Of a stretch of DNA of 64,000 nt, positions 1 through 6,503 are shown one piece after another. Under the pieces are notes generated by a model. The model had not been told where the DNA came from, made no database searches, and worked only from the letters and a program-made list of their open reading frames with translations. A program made the position numbers and the translations under genes. Source of the DNA: CSP1-5 sp964348275 (lineage in GTDB: Bacteria; Methylomirabilota; Methylomirabilia; Methylomirabilales; CSP1-5); contig CAYGBT010000010.1 of NCBI GenBank assembly GCA_964348275.1, forward strand, positions 26,509 to 90,508, read 5' to 3'. How positions within the stretch are numbered: position 1 is the stretch's first letter; every line of letters starts with the position of its first letter.

Positions 1-1
1 G

Positions 2-151
2 ATGCTGAAGGGGGCGGCCGTGGAGTTTGCGGAGCGAGCGCCGTGGATGGGGATCTTCCCCGGGCTCGCGATCAGCGCCGCCGTCTTCGGTTTCAATCTG
101 TTTGGCGACTCCCTCCGGGACGTGCTCGACCCGAAACTCCGCACCTCCTGA
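2..151 (+). CDS. Dipeptide/oligopeptide ABC transporter permease, C-terminal end (partial)
   Basis: The reading frame is open from the left edge and ends at TGA 149-151. The last 49 residues read like the C-terminus of DppC/OppC-type inner-membrane permeases: a PWMGIFPGLAI segment, a final hydrophobic helix with FNLFGDSLRD, then a short DPKLR tail. In that family this segment follows the EAA loop and forms the last transmembrane helix. The rest of the gene and any partner ATPase genes lie outside the window. The substrate cannot be told from this fragment. Confidence 0.75.
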   Translation: MLKGAAVEFAERAPWMGIFPGLAISAAVFGFNLFGDSLRDVLDPKLRTS

Positions 152-167
152 GGCACTTCCAGACTGC

Positions 168-220
168 GGGGGAAAAAAGGGGGGAAAAAGGGGATAAGAG
201 GGGGAAAAAGGGGATAAGTT
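168..220 (+). repeat. Left G-tract repeat flanking the transposase
   Basis: Runs of four to six G separated by A-rich spacers. An 18-base unit GGGGAAAAAGGGGATAAG occurs twice (181-198 and 201-218, 20-base period). The inverse complement of nearly the same unit lies downstream of the transposase gene at 973-989. At least four consecutive G-runs fit a G-quadruplex pattern on the plus strand. Confidence 0.8.
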
Positions 221-246
221 CAATTATCTGTAAGTTCAATTATCTG
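215..246. repeat. Perfect 16-bp tandem duplication
   Basis: TAAGTTCAATTATCTG occurs at 215-230 and again immediately at 231-246. It begins inside the end of the left G-tract and lies just upstream of the transposase gene. A tandem duplication here is compatible with strand slippage or with the target or cleavage site of the element. Confidence 0.85.
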
Positions 247-281
247 TTGACGTAACCAAGGCCTTCTAATACCGTCCTCAT

Positions 282-968
282 ATGCCTCGTACGGCCCGTA
301 CCGCTCCTGGTGGCGTGATCTTCCATGTGCTCAACCGTGCCAATGCGCGGATTCGGATCTTTGACGACGCCTCCGATTATCAGGCGTTCGAATGGCTATT
401 GGCCGAGACGGTGGTGCGGGTGCCGATGCATCTCCTGGCCTACTGCATCATGCCAAACCACTGGCATTTGGTAGTCAGGCCCGAGCGGGACGGACAGCTC
501 GGGAGATTCATGCAGCGACTGACCACCACGCATGCGCGCCGATGGCATCGGACCCGGGGAAGCGTCGGGAGCGGACACCTCTATCAGGGTACGTACAAAT
601 CATTCCCCGTTCAGGATGACGAGCACTTTCTCACGGTGTGCCGGTACGTGGAGCAGAACGCCCTGCGGGCGGGCTTGGTCGAGCGGGCGGAGGACTGGCG
701 ATGGTCGAGCCTCTGGGCGCGGCTCCAAGGAGAGGCCGTTCAACAGAAGCCGATGCTGTCGATATGGCCAGTGCCCCTCCCGGACGATTGGCTTGCATTG
801 CTGAACGAGTCCCTATCATCGAAGGGGCTCGAGACCTTGAGGCTGTCGGTTCGGCGAGGCCGGCCGTACGGCAACGAGGCTTGGCAACAACGGATGGCTA
901 AACGTCTGGGCTTGGAGTCTGCCTTCCGCCCCCGGGGTCGTCCCGGTAAAGAAGGGCGCGGTCAATAA
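282..968 (+). CDS. REP-associated tyrosine transposase (Y1/IS200-like, RAYT)
   Basis: 228 residues, a normal length for the family. The N-terminus (MPRTAR...FHVLNRAN) is typical of RAYTs. The HUH metal-binding motif is seen in MPNHWHLVV (about residues 57-65), and the catalytic tyrosine lies in the helix CRYVEQNALRAGLV (about 121-134), followed by the usual WRWSS motif. These single-strand-specific nucleases mobilise or maintain palindromic extragenic repeats. Here the gene is bracketed by inverted G-rich and C-rich tracts (168-220 and 973-1014) instead of obvious hairpin REPs. The ATG at 282 places the conserved N-terminus correctly. I see no frameshift, so the protein may be active. Confidence 0.9.
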   Translation: MPRTARTAPGGVIFHVLNRANARIRIFDDASDYQAFEWLLAETVVRVPMHLLAYCIMPNHWHLVVRPERDGQLGRFMQRLTTTHARRWHRTRGSVGSGHLYQGTYKSFPVQDDEHFLTVCRYVEQNALRAGLVERAEDWRWSSLWARLQGEAVQQKPMLSIWPVPLPDDWLALLNESLSSKGLETLRLSVRRGRPYGNEAWQQRMAKRLGLESAFRPRGRPGKEGRGQ

Positions 969-972
969 TGTA

Positions 973-1014
973 CTTATCCCCTTTTCCCCCTTCCCCTTTT
1001 CCCCCTTTTCCCCT
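973..1014 (-). repeat. Right C-tract repeat, inverted relative to the left tract
   Basis: CTTATCCCCTTTTCCCC at 973-989 is, apart from one A, the inverse complement of the left unit. It is followed by further runs of four to five C separated by T. It starts five bases after the transposase stop codon. On the minus strand the runs fit a G-quadruplex pattern, so the two ends could fold on opposite strands. Confidence 0.8.
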
Positions 1015-1059
1015 TCGTACCTAGGCCCTCGGATGCCAGTGCAGATGAGACTTCATCAG

Positions 1060-2247
1060 CTACTCGTTGCCCCGACGATTTGGGGCCCCCTTCTTGCTCT
1101 TTCCCGCTTCCACCAAACGGCTGCCCAGAAGGTTCAGCTTGAATCTCCTCACCGTGTCAGGCGTCACAACCTCTCCCCTCGGGCTCCGGAAGTAAAGCGC
1201 GTCGAACGGACACTGCACGATGCACGCACCACACTGCACGCATTGCTCCGCCTTCGGTAGAGTCGCCAACTGCTGACGGTGGTCCACCTCGAAGACGTCC
1301 GTGGGGCACACCTGTTCACAGAAGCCGGCTCCCTTGCATCGCTCCGTGTCTAGACCGATCCGAAACCGGCGGTCTTCGTGCAAGCCACTCTTGTAAACCG
1401 GAGTGCTCCCCATCAGGTCCAGACTCAAAACCAGGACTACGACCAGGGAGCTCAGGCCCCAACGGAAAATCAGCGCCCAGGAAAAATAGCCGGCCAGGAC
1501 TTCATAGCCAACGAGACCAAGCAGGAAGAACAACCATAGGAGCAGCGGAATGCGTCGCTGACCGAAGTCGAAAAAAACGACGCCGACGCTCTTCCCTGTG
1601 CTACGGAGGCGTCCTTCGTAGAGGGGAAAGCTCAGGAAGATGAGAAGGGACAACCCCCAGACCAGACCCACAAGCGGGAGCACTCCCTCCCTCCAAAGTG
1701 GAAAGACGACGAGCGCACCAACAAGGGAAATTGGAAACGCCCAGGCGACGGCCATCTCGAGCCGCTGCGGCCACGGGAAACTCACCGTGCGCATTTCTAC
1801 GGTTTTCTCGAGACCGCCACTCACGAAGGCGGGAATCGCAGCCGCGTAGACCGGTCCCCAGATGACCCTCCACCCGGCCTTCTTATGGATGACCTTGCCG
1901 TCAATGCCCGTTGCGGCGAGTTGCGGCAGGATCACGTGCCGGTGGTCCACGAGGTCTTCGATACCACTCGTCTTCAGGATCGAGACGACGTCGTGATTAG
2001 TCAATAGCCCCCCCGTCGCTGCACACCACACGTTGTGTCCGCGGCTGTTGGCAACGAGTAAGTATGTATCGATCCCTTCGAGGGCGCGCTTGACGCGTTC
2101 CACCGTGAGTCGGAAGTTGCAGGTGAGTAGGACCGGCGAATTACGGCCAGGGTTTCCGATCTTGACGAGACCCGTCTTACATGGAAACGGGAGAACACGG
2201 AGCAGGGTTTGGAGGACATTCACCCAAACGAAACTGAGATGCCTCAC
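1060..2247 (-). CDS. HgcA-HgcB-like fusion protein: corrinoid domain, membrane helices and ferredoxin
   Basis: 395 residues. Residues ~35-150 resemble the corrinoid-binding domain of mercury-methylation protein HgcA, with the hallmark NVWCAA at 72-77 (Cys75 would be the cobalt ligand by analogy), then VILPQLAATG and GWRVIWGPVYA. Four hydrophobic helices follow (~165-185, 189-208, 235-255, 257-276), ending in LMGSTPVYKSG, like the HgcA C-terminus. The tail (~300-350) is a ferredoxin region like HgcB: CVQCGACIVQCP at 336-347, but the first motif (C304, C310, C314) has Ala307 where a Cys is expected. HgcA takes a methyl group from a folate donor to Hg(II) and HgcB reduces its corrinoid; whether a fusion does this is unproven. 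It overlaps the upstream methyltransferase gene by 4 bases, implying translational coupling. Related HgcAB-like fusions exist, but their substrate is unsettled. Confidence 0.8.
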   Translation of the reverse strand: MRHLSFVWVNVLQTLLRVLPFPCKTGLVKIGNPGRNSPVLLTCNFRLTVERVKRALEGIDTYLLVANSRGHNVWCAATGGLLTNHDVVSILKTSGIEDLVDHRHVILPQLAATGIDGKVIHKKAGWRVIWGPVYAAAIPAFVSGGLEKTVEMRTVSFPWPQRLEMAVAWAFPISLVGALVVFPLWREGVLPLVGLVWGLSLLIFLSFPLYEGRLRSTGKSVGVVFFDFGQRRIPLLLWLFFLLGLVGYEVLAGYFSWALIFRWGLSSLVVVLVLSLDLMGSTPVYKSGLHEDRRFRIGLDTERCKGAGFCEQVCPTDVFEVDHRQQLATLPKAEQCVQCGACIVQCPFDALYFRSPRGEVVTPDTVRRFKLNLLGSRLVEAGKSKKGAPNRRGNE

Positions 2248-2912
2248 AGTGCTACTCCAGCGGGCTCTTGCGCCACGATTTCGATAAAGCTGCGCAGTGT
2301 GCTCCAGTTGACCGATAGGATCGTTAGACCTGCGTTGGTCAGTCTATCCGGCAACTCCGCGATGGGATGCGTCGTTTGTTGAGTGATGATGTACGTAAGG
2401 GCCGCCAGAGGCACCTTGACCAACGACTGAACCACCCGGGTGGCAACGCTTCGAGGCTTGACCTCATCTGCGACGAGCAGAAGGCCTCCGGGCCTCAGGA
2501 TTCGCCCCACCTGCTTAAGGGCGTACGCGAGCTCATCCTCGCTTAACTCAGAGAAGCAGAGGCCGCTCATCACTGCGTCGTAGCTCTGCGGCTCCTCGCC
2601 GTCCAGCTCGGCGACGCCCATTTCTACGAGGTCGACGCGTTCCGCAAGGCCCGCCTCCCTCGCCCGCTGGGCAGCGATCTCGAGCATCTGGGAGTTGACA
2701 TCTATCCCTTTCACCTTCGCGCCACGTCGGGCGGCTCGGAGCGTCAACGCGCCGGTGCCGCAGCCGAGATCCAGCACTCGCTGCCCGTGCTCAACGTGGC
2801 CCGCAAGGCGATCGTACGCTCTCTCAAGGCGCCCGAGCGTGAGGAGGCGGATGCCGAGATCGTATCGGCCTGGGCTGGATTCTAGGATTCGCATCAGGAC
2901 GTACGTGCTCAT
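2244..2912 (-). CDS. SAM-dependent methyltransferase partnered with the HgcAB-like protein (CpaM-like)
   Basis: Class I methyltransferase. Motif I is seen as VLDLGCGTGALTL, followed by the acidic residue in VKGIDVNS and a post-I motif LRPGGLLLVADE. The N-terminus MSTYVLMRILES...YDLGIRLL is what I recall for 'corrinoid protein-associated methyltransferase CpaM', a family defined by its position next to HgcAB-like genes. I chose the ATG at 2912; a TTG at 2942 would add ten residues that look non-conserved. The stop overlaps the start of the fusion gene by ATGA. The acceptor could be the corrinoid, a small metabolite or a metal(loid); sequence alone does not decide. Confidence 0.75.
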   Translation of the reverse strand: MSTYVLMRILESSPGRYDLGIRLLTLGRLERAYDRLAGHVEHGQRVLDLGCGTGALTLRAARRGAKVKGIDVNSQMLEIAAQRAREAGLAERVDLVEMGVAELDGEEPQSYDAVMSGLCFSELSEDELAYALKQVGRILRPGGLLLVADEVKPRSVATRVVQSLVKVPLAALTYIITQQTTHPIAELPDRLTNAGLTILSVNWSTLRSFIEIVAQEPAGVAL

Positions 2913-3722
2913 CTCGGGATCCGTTCTGCTGGTACCAACCAACGCGCCTAGGTATCGCTAAATGCTCATTGACACTAAGGTAAATCAGCAAGCCGGGTGC
3001 CATCGGAAGGAGGGTTCTCCTACCAAGATCTAATTCCCGAATTCTTAAGCAAAAGAGCGGCCAGAGAGGGACGAAAAGAGGCAAATCCTCCGGGCCAACT
3101 GAGACACGGGTGCCTCAGCGCGGTCAGGGATACTACTCCCGAGAAACTGGGGAGCTAGGCACAAGCCCCCTGCATTCACCTGGGACAATCGTGTCCCCAG
3201 GTCACGAGGTTGTCCCAGGGGAGAGGGCCTAACTTTGCCGTCAGCAGCGCACGCGATCTTGGGACACCCGGGGGTGAATTGAGGCGGATAGGTAACCTGA
3301 GGACTGATAGACTTCTACTCCGATTCCATCCCCGATTCCCCTCTGCAGGGATCGATTATTGCCTAACCGTGGCCGGCTTCAGGGGCCTGGGGCAATCCCC
3401 CTGGTTGCGGGCAGGCCTTCAAACGCCCTGGCAGATTACTACCACAAATCAACTACAAATCAACAGTGGGAGGTGTGCTGATTTGCGCATTGCTGGACGC
3501 AGCGGTGACCTGCTGATTGGTAATTCAGATGCAGCCTTCCGAACCCAAGAAAAACGGCTTGTTACAGGACGCTGCTACCAGAGTGCTACCAGCATGACCT
3601 CTACCCGGTGCTCACCCAACCCAAAGGCTGACTAACATCTCTAGGAGTTTCCCAGCACCGAAACCCTTGCCCTTGACACCCCTGCCACATGAGGGGACAT
3701 TTGAGGTCATCTCAGGTTTTGC
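2913..3722. other. Gene-poor interval
   Basis: No convincing gene in ~800 bases. An open frame at 3210-3635 on the plus strand has low-complexity, unrelated content and no clear start signal. The interval contains one strong hairpin (3179-3219), a short direct repeat of CAAATCAAC near 3447-3464, and a TTGACA hexamer at 3673-3678 without a good partner box. The promoter for the methyltransferase/HgcAB-like pair should lie near 2920-3100 on the minus strand, but I cannot pick it out. Confidence 0.5.
3179..3219. repeat. Strong isolated hairpin
   Basis: CCTGGGACAA at 3179-3188 pairs with TTGTCCCAGG at 3210-3219. The inner TCGTG/CACGA pairing is separated from the outer stem by a two-base bulge. 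No T-run follows on either strand, so it does not look like a simple terminator. It could be a regulatory RNA structure, a protein site or a REP-like unit. Confidence 0.6.
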
Positions 3723-3737
3723 ATGGATGGAGCCGTG

Positions 3738-3878
3738 GTGAAGAAAAACTGTAACACTAGGAAACGGCAGCCCTCGCGGCGTCATGCTGCAGGGGCTTTT
3801 CTGTTGGGCGCAGTGATCTGGCTCTTGCTGCTCAACCCTGCCGTGGCCAACCTTGACGCTTTGCCCCTTTTCCGATAG
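3738..3878 (+). CDS. Possible 46-aa single-pass membrane peptide
   Basis: A short frame starts at GTG 3738 (or ATG 3723) and stops at TAG 3876-3878. From GTG 3738 it encodes a basic N-terminus (KKNCNTRKRQ), an arginine/histidine pair, then a ~20-residue hydrophobic segment (GAFLLGAVIWLLLLNPAVA) and a short tail. A GGAG sits a few bases upstream of the tandem GTG codons. It lies just ahead of the LapA-like gene. The central part of this DNA is also a hairpin that recurs elsewhere (3761-3807), so the coding reading may be fortuitous. Confidence 0.3.
   Translation: MKKNCNTRKRQPSRRHAAGAFLLGAVIWLLLLNPAVANLDALPLFR
3761..3807 (+). repeat. Hairpin repeat copy 1 (terminator-like)
   Basis: AGCCCT...AGGGGCT followed by TTTTCTG forms a stem-loop with loop GCGGCGTCATGCT. 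A near copy occurs inverted at 63810-63856, with the same GAAAC lead, the same loop and a longer T-run. Shared loop plus stem suggests a dispersed repeat that can act as a Rho-independent terminator on the plus strand here. Confidence 0.5.
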
Positions 3879-3933
3879 CATACCACCGCGTTTCAGCGTT
3901 TTCTTTTCAGAATACTCATCGGTGGGTCGTGTC

Positions 3934-4227
3934 ATGACGCAGTTTTACTTCATGGTGGCCTTATTGTTGGCGACACTGGTGGCGATCTTTGCCGTCCAGA
4001 ATGCCGAGGAGGTTACGGTCCGCTTCCTCGTGTGGACATTCCAGACCTCGGTGGTCATCGTAATCCTCGTGTCCGCAGGCATGGGGGCTTTGTTGGCCGC
4101 CCTCATCAGCCTTCCGCAGACCATCAAGGCAAGGCGTCGACTCAGGCAGAGCGAAAGGAAACTCGAGCGTCTGGCCGTGGAGCTTGGCGGACCGGAAGGG
4201 TGGGGGGCGCCTCACGAGGAGAAATAA
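3934..4227 (+). CDS. LapA-like (DUF1049) inner-membrane protein
   Basis: 97 residues from ATG 3934. There are two hydrophobic helices (about 6-24 and 37-60) with the family's short VQNAEEVTVRFLVW linker, then a charged, helical cytoplasmic tail (KARRRLRQSERKLERLAVEL). This matches the lipopolysaccharide assembly protein A domain, where LapA works with LapB to control LPS synthesis enzymes. No lapB-like TPR gene is adjacent. It precedes a lipoprotein gene and the mla genes, which fits an envelope role. The exact function in this lineage is inferred from the family only. Confidence 0.75.
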   Translation: MTQFYFMVALLLATLVAIFAVQNAEEVTVRFLVWTFQTSVVIVILVSAGMGALLAALISLPQTIKARRRLRQSERKLERLAVELGGPEGWGAPHEEK

Positions 4228-4275
4228 AAGGAGTCGGGTGAGTCAGGTCGCTACCAGCTCCATCGAGATCCGCGG

Positions 4276-4809
4276 ATGATCCGGTGTGGTTCCGGGTTGG
4301 GCACTGCTGTTGCCGGGGTGGGCTTCGTTTGCGTTCTGCTGGCCGGGTGTGCCACTACCGGACGAACCCTGGATGGTTTCTACGTAAACGAGGCGAAGGC
4401 TTTTCGGGTCCGGCTCCCTCAAGACGGGTGGCTGGTCATGGAATCGCCTCCTGGGGCCGACCTGGCCGTTCGGGATACGCGATCTGATGCGCGCATGGCG
4501 GTCTCGGCCAGTTGTCCCGGCCGAGAGACGGGTCCACTGCCTGCCCTGGTCCAGCATCTCTTGTTCGGGCTCCGTGACGTGGAACGCCTGCGACAAGAGC
4601 GCATCATGGTGGACGGGGCGGTCGGGATTGACGCGGTGATCAAAGCGAGGTGGGAGGGGACGCCCGTCCAGATCCGGAGTGTCGTGATCCGGCGGAAGGG
4701 ATGCCTCTACGATCTCCTCTTTGTTGCGCCCCCAGAAACGTTTAGGGCCCGGAGCGCCGATTTTGACGCCTTCCTCGAAGGGTGGCAGTTTCTGTTGGAG
4801 GGGCCGTGA
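4276..4809 (+). CDS. Putative lipoprotein ahead of the mla genes
   Basis: 177 residues with a lipoprotein signal peptide: a hydrophobic stretch ending in LLAGC, with Cys at about residue 25 as the lipidation site. The mature part contains a repeated beta-type pattern and ends WQFLLEGP. I do not recognise a specific family. The stop codon overlaps the GTG start proposed for mlaE (GTGA), so it is probably co-transcribed and translationally coupled with the lipid-transport genes and may assist them in the periplasm. That role is inference from position. Confidence 0.7.
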   Translation: MIRCGSGLGTAVAGVGFVCVLLAGCATTGRTLDGFYVNEAKAFRVRLPQDGWLVMESPPGADLAVRDTRSDARMAVSASCPGRETGPLPALVQHLLFGLRDVERLRQERIMVDGAVGIDAVIKARWEGTPVQIRSVVIRRKGCLYDLLFVAPPETFRARSADFDAFLEGWQFLLEGP

Positions 4810-5612
4810 GGCGTGCTGATGTCACACATCGCTTCTTCCTGATGCTCGGCGGCAGGGCCACCGAGTTGCTCGGGCAGCTCGGTGACGTGGCCATACTGGC
4901 CGGCCGGACCTTTTACCAGGCGCTGAAGCCCCCCTACGAGATTCGGAGCCTGATTGTTCAGATGGACCACATTGGGGTCAAGTCGATCTCGATCTGTGGC
5001 ATTGCGGCCGTCTTCACCGGTCTTGTCCTCGCGCTGCAGACCACGTACGGGCTCGCCCGCTTTGGGGCCAAGGCCTACGTCGGGATCGTGGTTTCCCTGT
5101 CGATGGTGCGGGAGCTCGGGCCAGTGCTCACCGCCCTATTGGTGGGGGGACGGGTGGGATCTGGGATTACCGCCGAGCTCGGTGCCATGACGGTGACCGA
5201 GCAGATCGATGCCATGCGAGCCATGGGGGCGAATCACATCAAGAAGCTGGTGGTCCCCCGCGTTTTGAGCGCCATGCTGGTACTGCCCCTGCTCACGGTC
5301 ATGGCCGATGCGTTGGGGATCTTCGGAGGCATGGTGATCTCCCAATACGAGTTTCACGTGGACTCGCATCTGTACATGAGCACCATTTGGCGGAATCTCG
5401 CGCTGGCGGATCTCTTGAGTGGCCTGGGCAAGACGGTCGTCTTCGGCTTCCTCATTGGAATCATTGGTTGCTACAATGGCCTGGAGGTCTCGGGGGGGAC
5501 CGAGGGTCTGGGGCGGGCGACCACGGCGACGGTCGTGACGTCGGCGATCCTCGTCCTGATCTCCGATTTCTTCCTGACCAAGTTCTTTTGGTGGCTGGAG
5601 ATGCTTGCCTGA
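4806..5612 (+). CDS. mlaE: MlaE-type phospholipid ABC transporter permease
   Basis: About 268 residues from the GTG at 4806, which overlaps the upstream stop. Upstream ATG 4782 is possible but would overlap 28 bases. The protein is strongly hydrophobic with the conserved MlaE core: MVRELGPVLTALLVGGRVGSGITAELG and the following EQIDAMRAMG coupling region. MlaE homodimers form the membrane channel of the MlaFEDB complex, which moves phospholipids between inner and outer membranes. The stop overlaps the ATG of mlaF (TGATG), and mlaD follows, a canonical order. No mlaB (STAS) or mlaC gene follows directly. Confidence 0.93.
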   Translation: MRRADVTHRFFLMLGGRATELLGQLGDVAILAGRTFYQALKPPYEIRSLIVQMDHIGVKSISICGIAAVFTGLVLALQTTYGLARFGAKAYVGIVVSLSMVRELGPVLTALLVGGRVGSGITAELGAMTVTEQIDAMRAMGANHIKKLVVPRVLSAMLVLPLLTVMADALGIFGGMVISQYEFHVDSHLYMSTIWRNLALADLLSGLGKTVVFGFLIGIIGCYNGLEVSGGTEGLGRATTATVVTSAILVLISDFFLTKFFWWLEMLA

Positions 5613-6346
5613 TGAGCGAGGCCATCGAGCTTGTTCAATTGTACAAGGCCTTCGAGGGGAACGAGGTCCTCCAGGGATTAGATCTCGGGATCGAGGCGGG
5701 AGAGATCCTGACCATCCTGGGAGGGAGCGGGACCGGCAAGAGTGTCCTCCTGAAGCTGATGATCGGACTCCTGAAGCCGGATGCAGGCCAGATCCTGGTT
5801 GAAGGGGACGACATCGTCCCGCTCAAGGAGGAGGAGCTGCTGAAGCTCAGGCGAAAGGTGGGCATGCTGTTTCAGGGCGCGGCCCTCTTTGACTCGTTGA
5901 GTGTGAAGGAAAACGTTGCCTTTCCCTTGAGGGAGCACACCCGGATGACCGAGAATGAGATCCGGGATCGGGTGGCGGAGGTCTTGTCGCTTGTGGGGAT
6001 GAGCGGCACGGAGGCAAAATTTCCGGTGGAGCTCTCGGGAGGCATGCGGAAACGTGTGGGACTGGCCCGGGCGGTTGCCTTGACGCCGCGGATCGTCCTG
6101 TATGATGAACCGACGACGGGCCTCGATCCCCGCAATGTGGACAAGATCAATGAACTGATCACCGACCTCCGCGCGAAACTCCATGTCACCTCGGTGGTGG
6201 TCACCCACGACCTGCAGAGCGCCTTTCGGATCTCGGACAGAGTCTCACTCCTTTCCGAGGGGCGGATCGCTGCCACCGGGACACCGGCAGAGATGGGCAG
6301 AGTTGAAAACGCGGCGGTTCAGGAATTTTTGGCTGGCCACCTGTGA
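5612..6346 (+). CDS. mlaF: MlaF-type ABC transporter ATPase
   Basis: 244 residues. Walker A GGSGTGKSVLLK, Q-loop MLFQGAALFDSLSV, signature LSGGMRKRVGLARA, Walker B IVLYDEPTTGLDP and the H-loop VVTHD are all present in order. The GMRKR variant of the signature is typical of MlaF/Mkl ATPases. It supplies energy to the MlaE permease on the cytoplasmic face. The start overlaps the mlaE stop by one base. Confidence 0.95.
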   Translation: MSEAIELVQLYKAFEGNEVLQGLDLGIEAGEILTILGGSGTGKSVLLKLMIGLLKPDAGQILVEGDDIVPLKEEELLKLRRKVGMLFQGAALFDSLSVKENVAFPLREHTRMTENEIRDRVAEVLSLVGMSGTEAKFPVELSGGMRKRVGLARAVALTPRIVLYDEPTTGLDPRNVDKINELITDLRAKLHVTSVVVTHDLQSAFRISDRVSLLSEGRIAATGTPAEMGRVENAAVQEFLAGHL

Positions 6347-6503
6347 GAGTTCATAGTTCAGGGTTAAGGGTTCAGAGTAGAGAGTTCAGGGAAGATCGTG
6401 CAGGGTTCAGGGTCAAGAGTTGAGCATGTAGAGTTCAGAGGAACAAATCTTGCTGATCCATGAGCCATGAACCGTGAACTGTGAACAGTGAACGGAGAAC
6501 TAG
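6347..6503. repeat. Palindromic GTTCA-rich repeat between mlaF and mlaD
   Basis: The 157-base spacer consists of multiple AGTTCAGGG / GGGTTCAGAG units on the left and GTGAACTGTGAACAGTGAAC units on the right. The two halves are imperfect inverse complements. The same building blocks occur inside the P-type ATPase gene (41036-41115). The spacer separates two genes that are otherwise expected to be tightly coupled. Confidence 0.75.

Noticed and set aside
3210..3635. 141-codon plus-strand frame in the gene-poor interval
   Set aside because: It has no family features, no clear start signal, and runs through the strong hairpin at 3179-3219 at its beginning.
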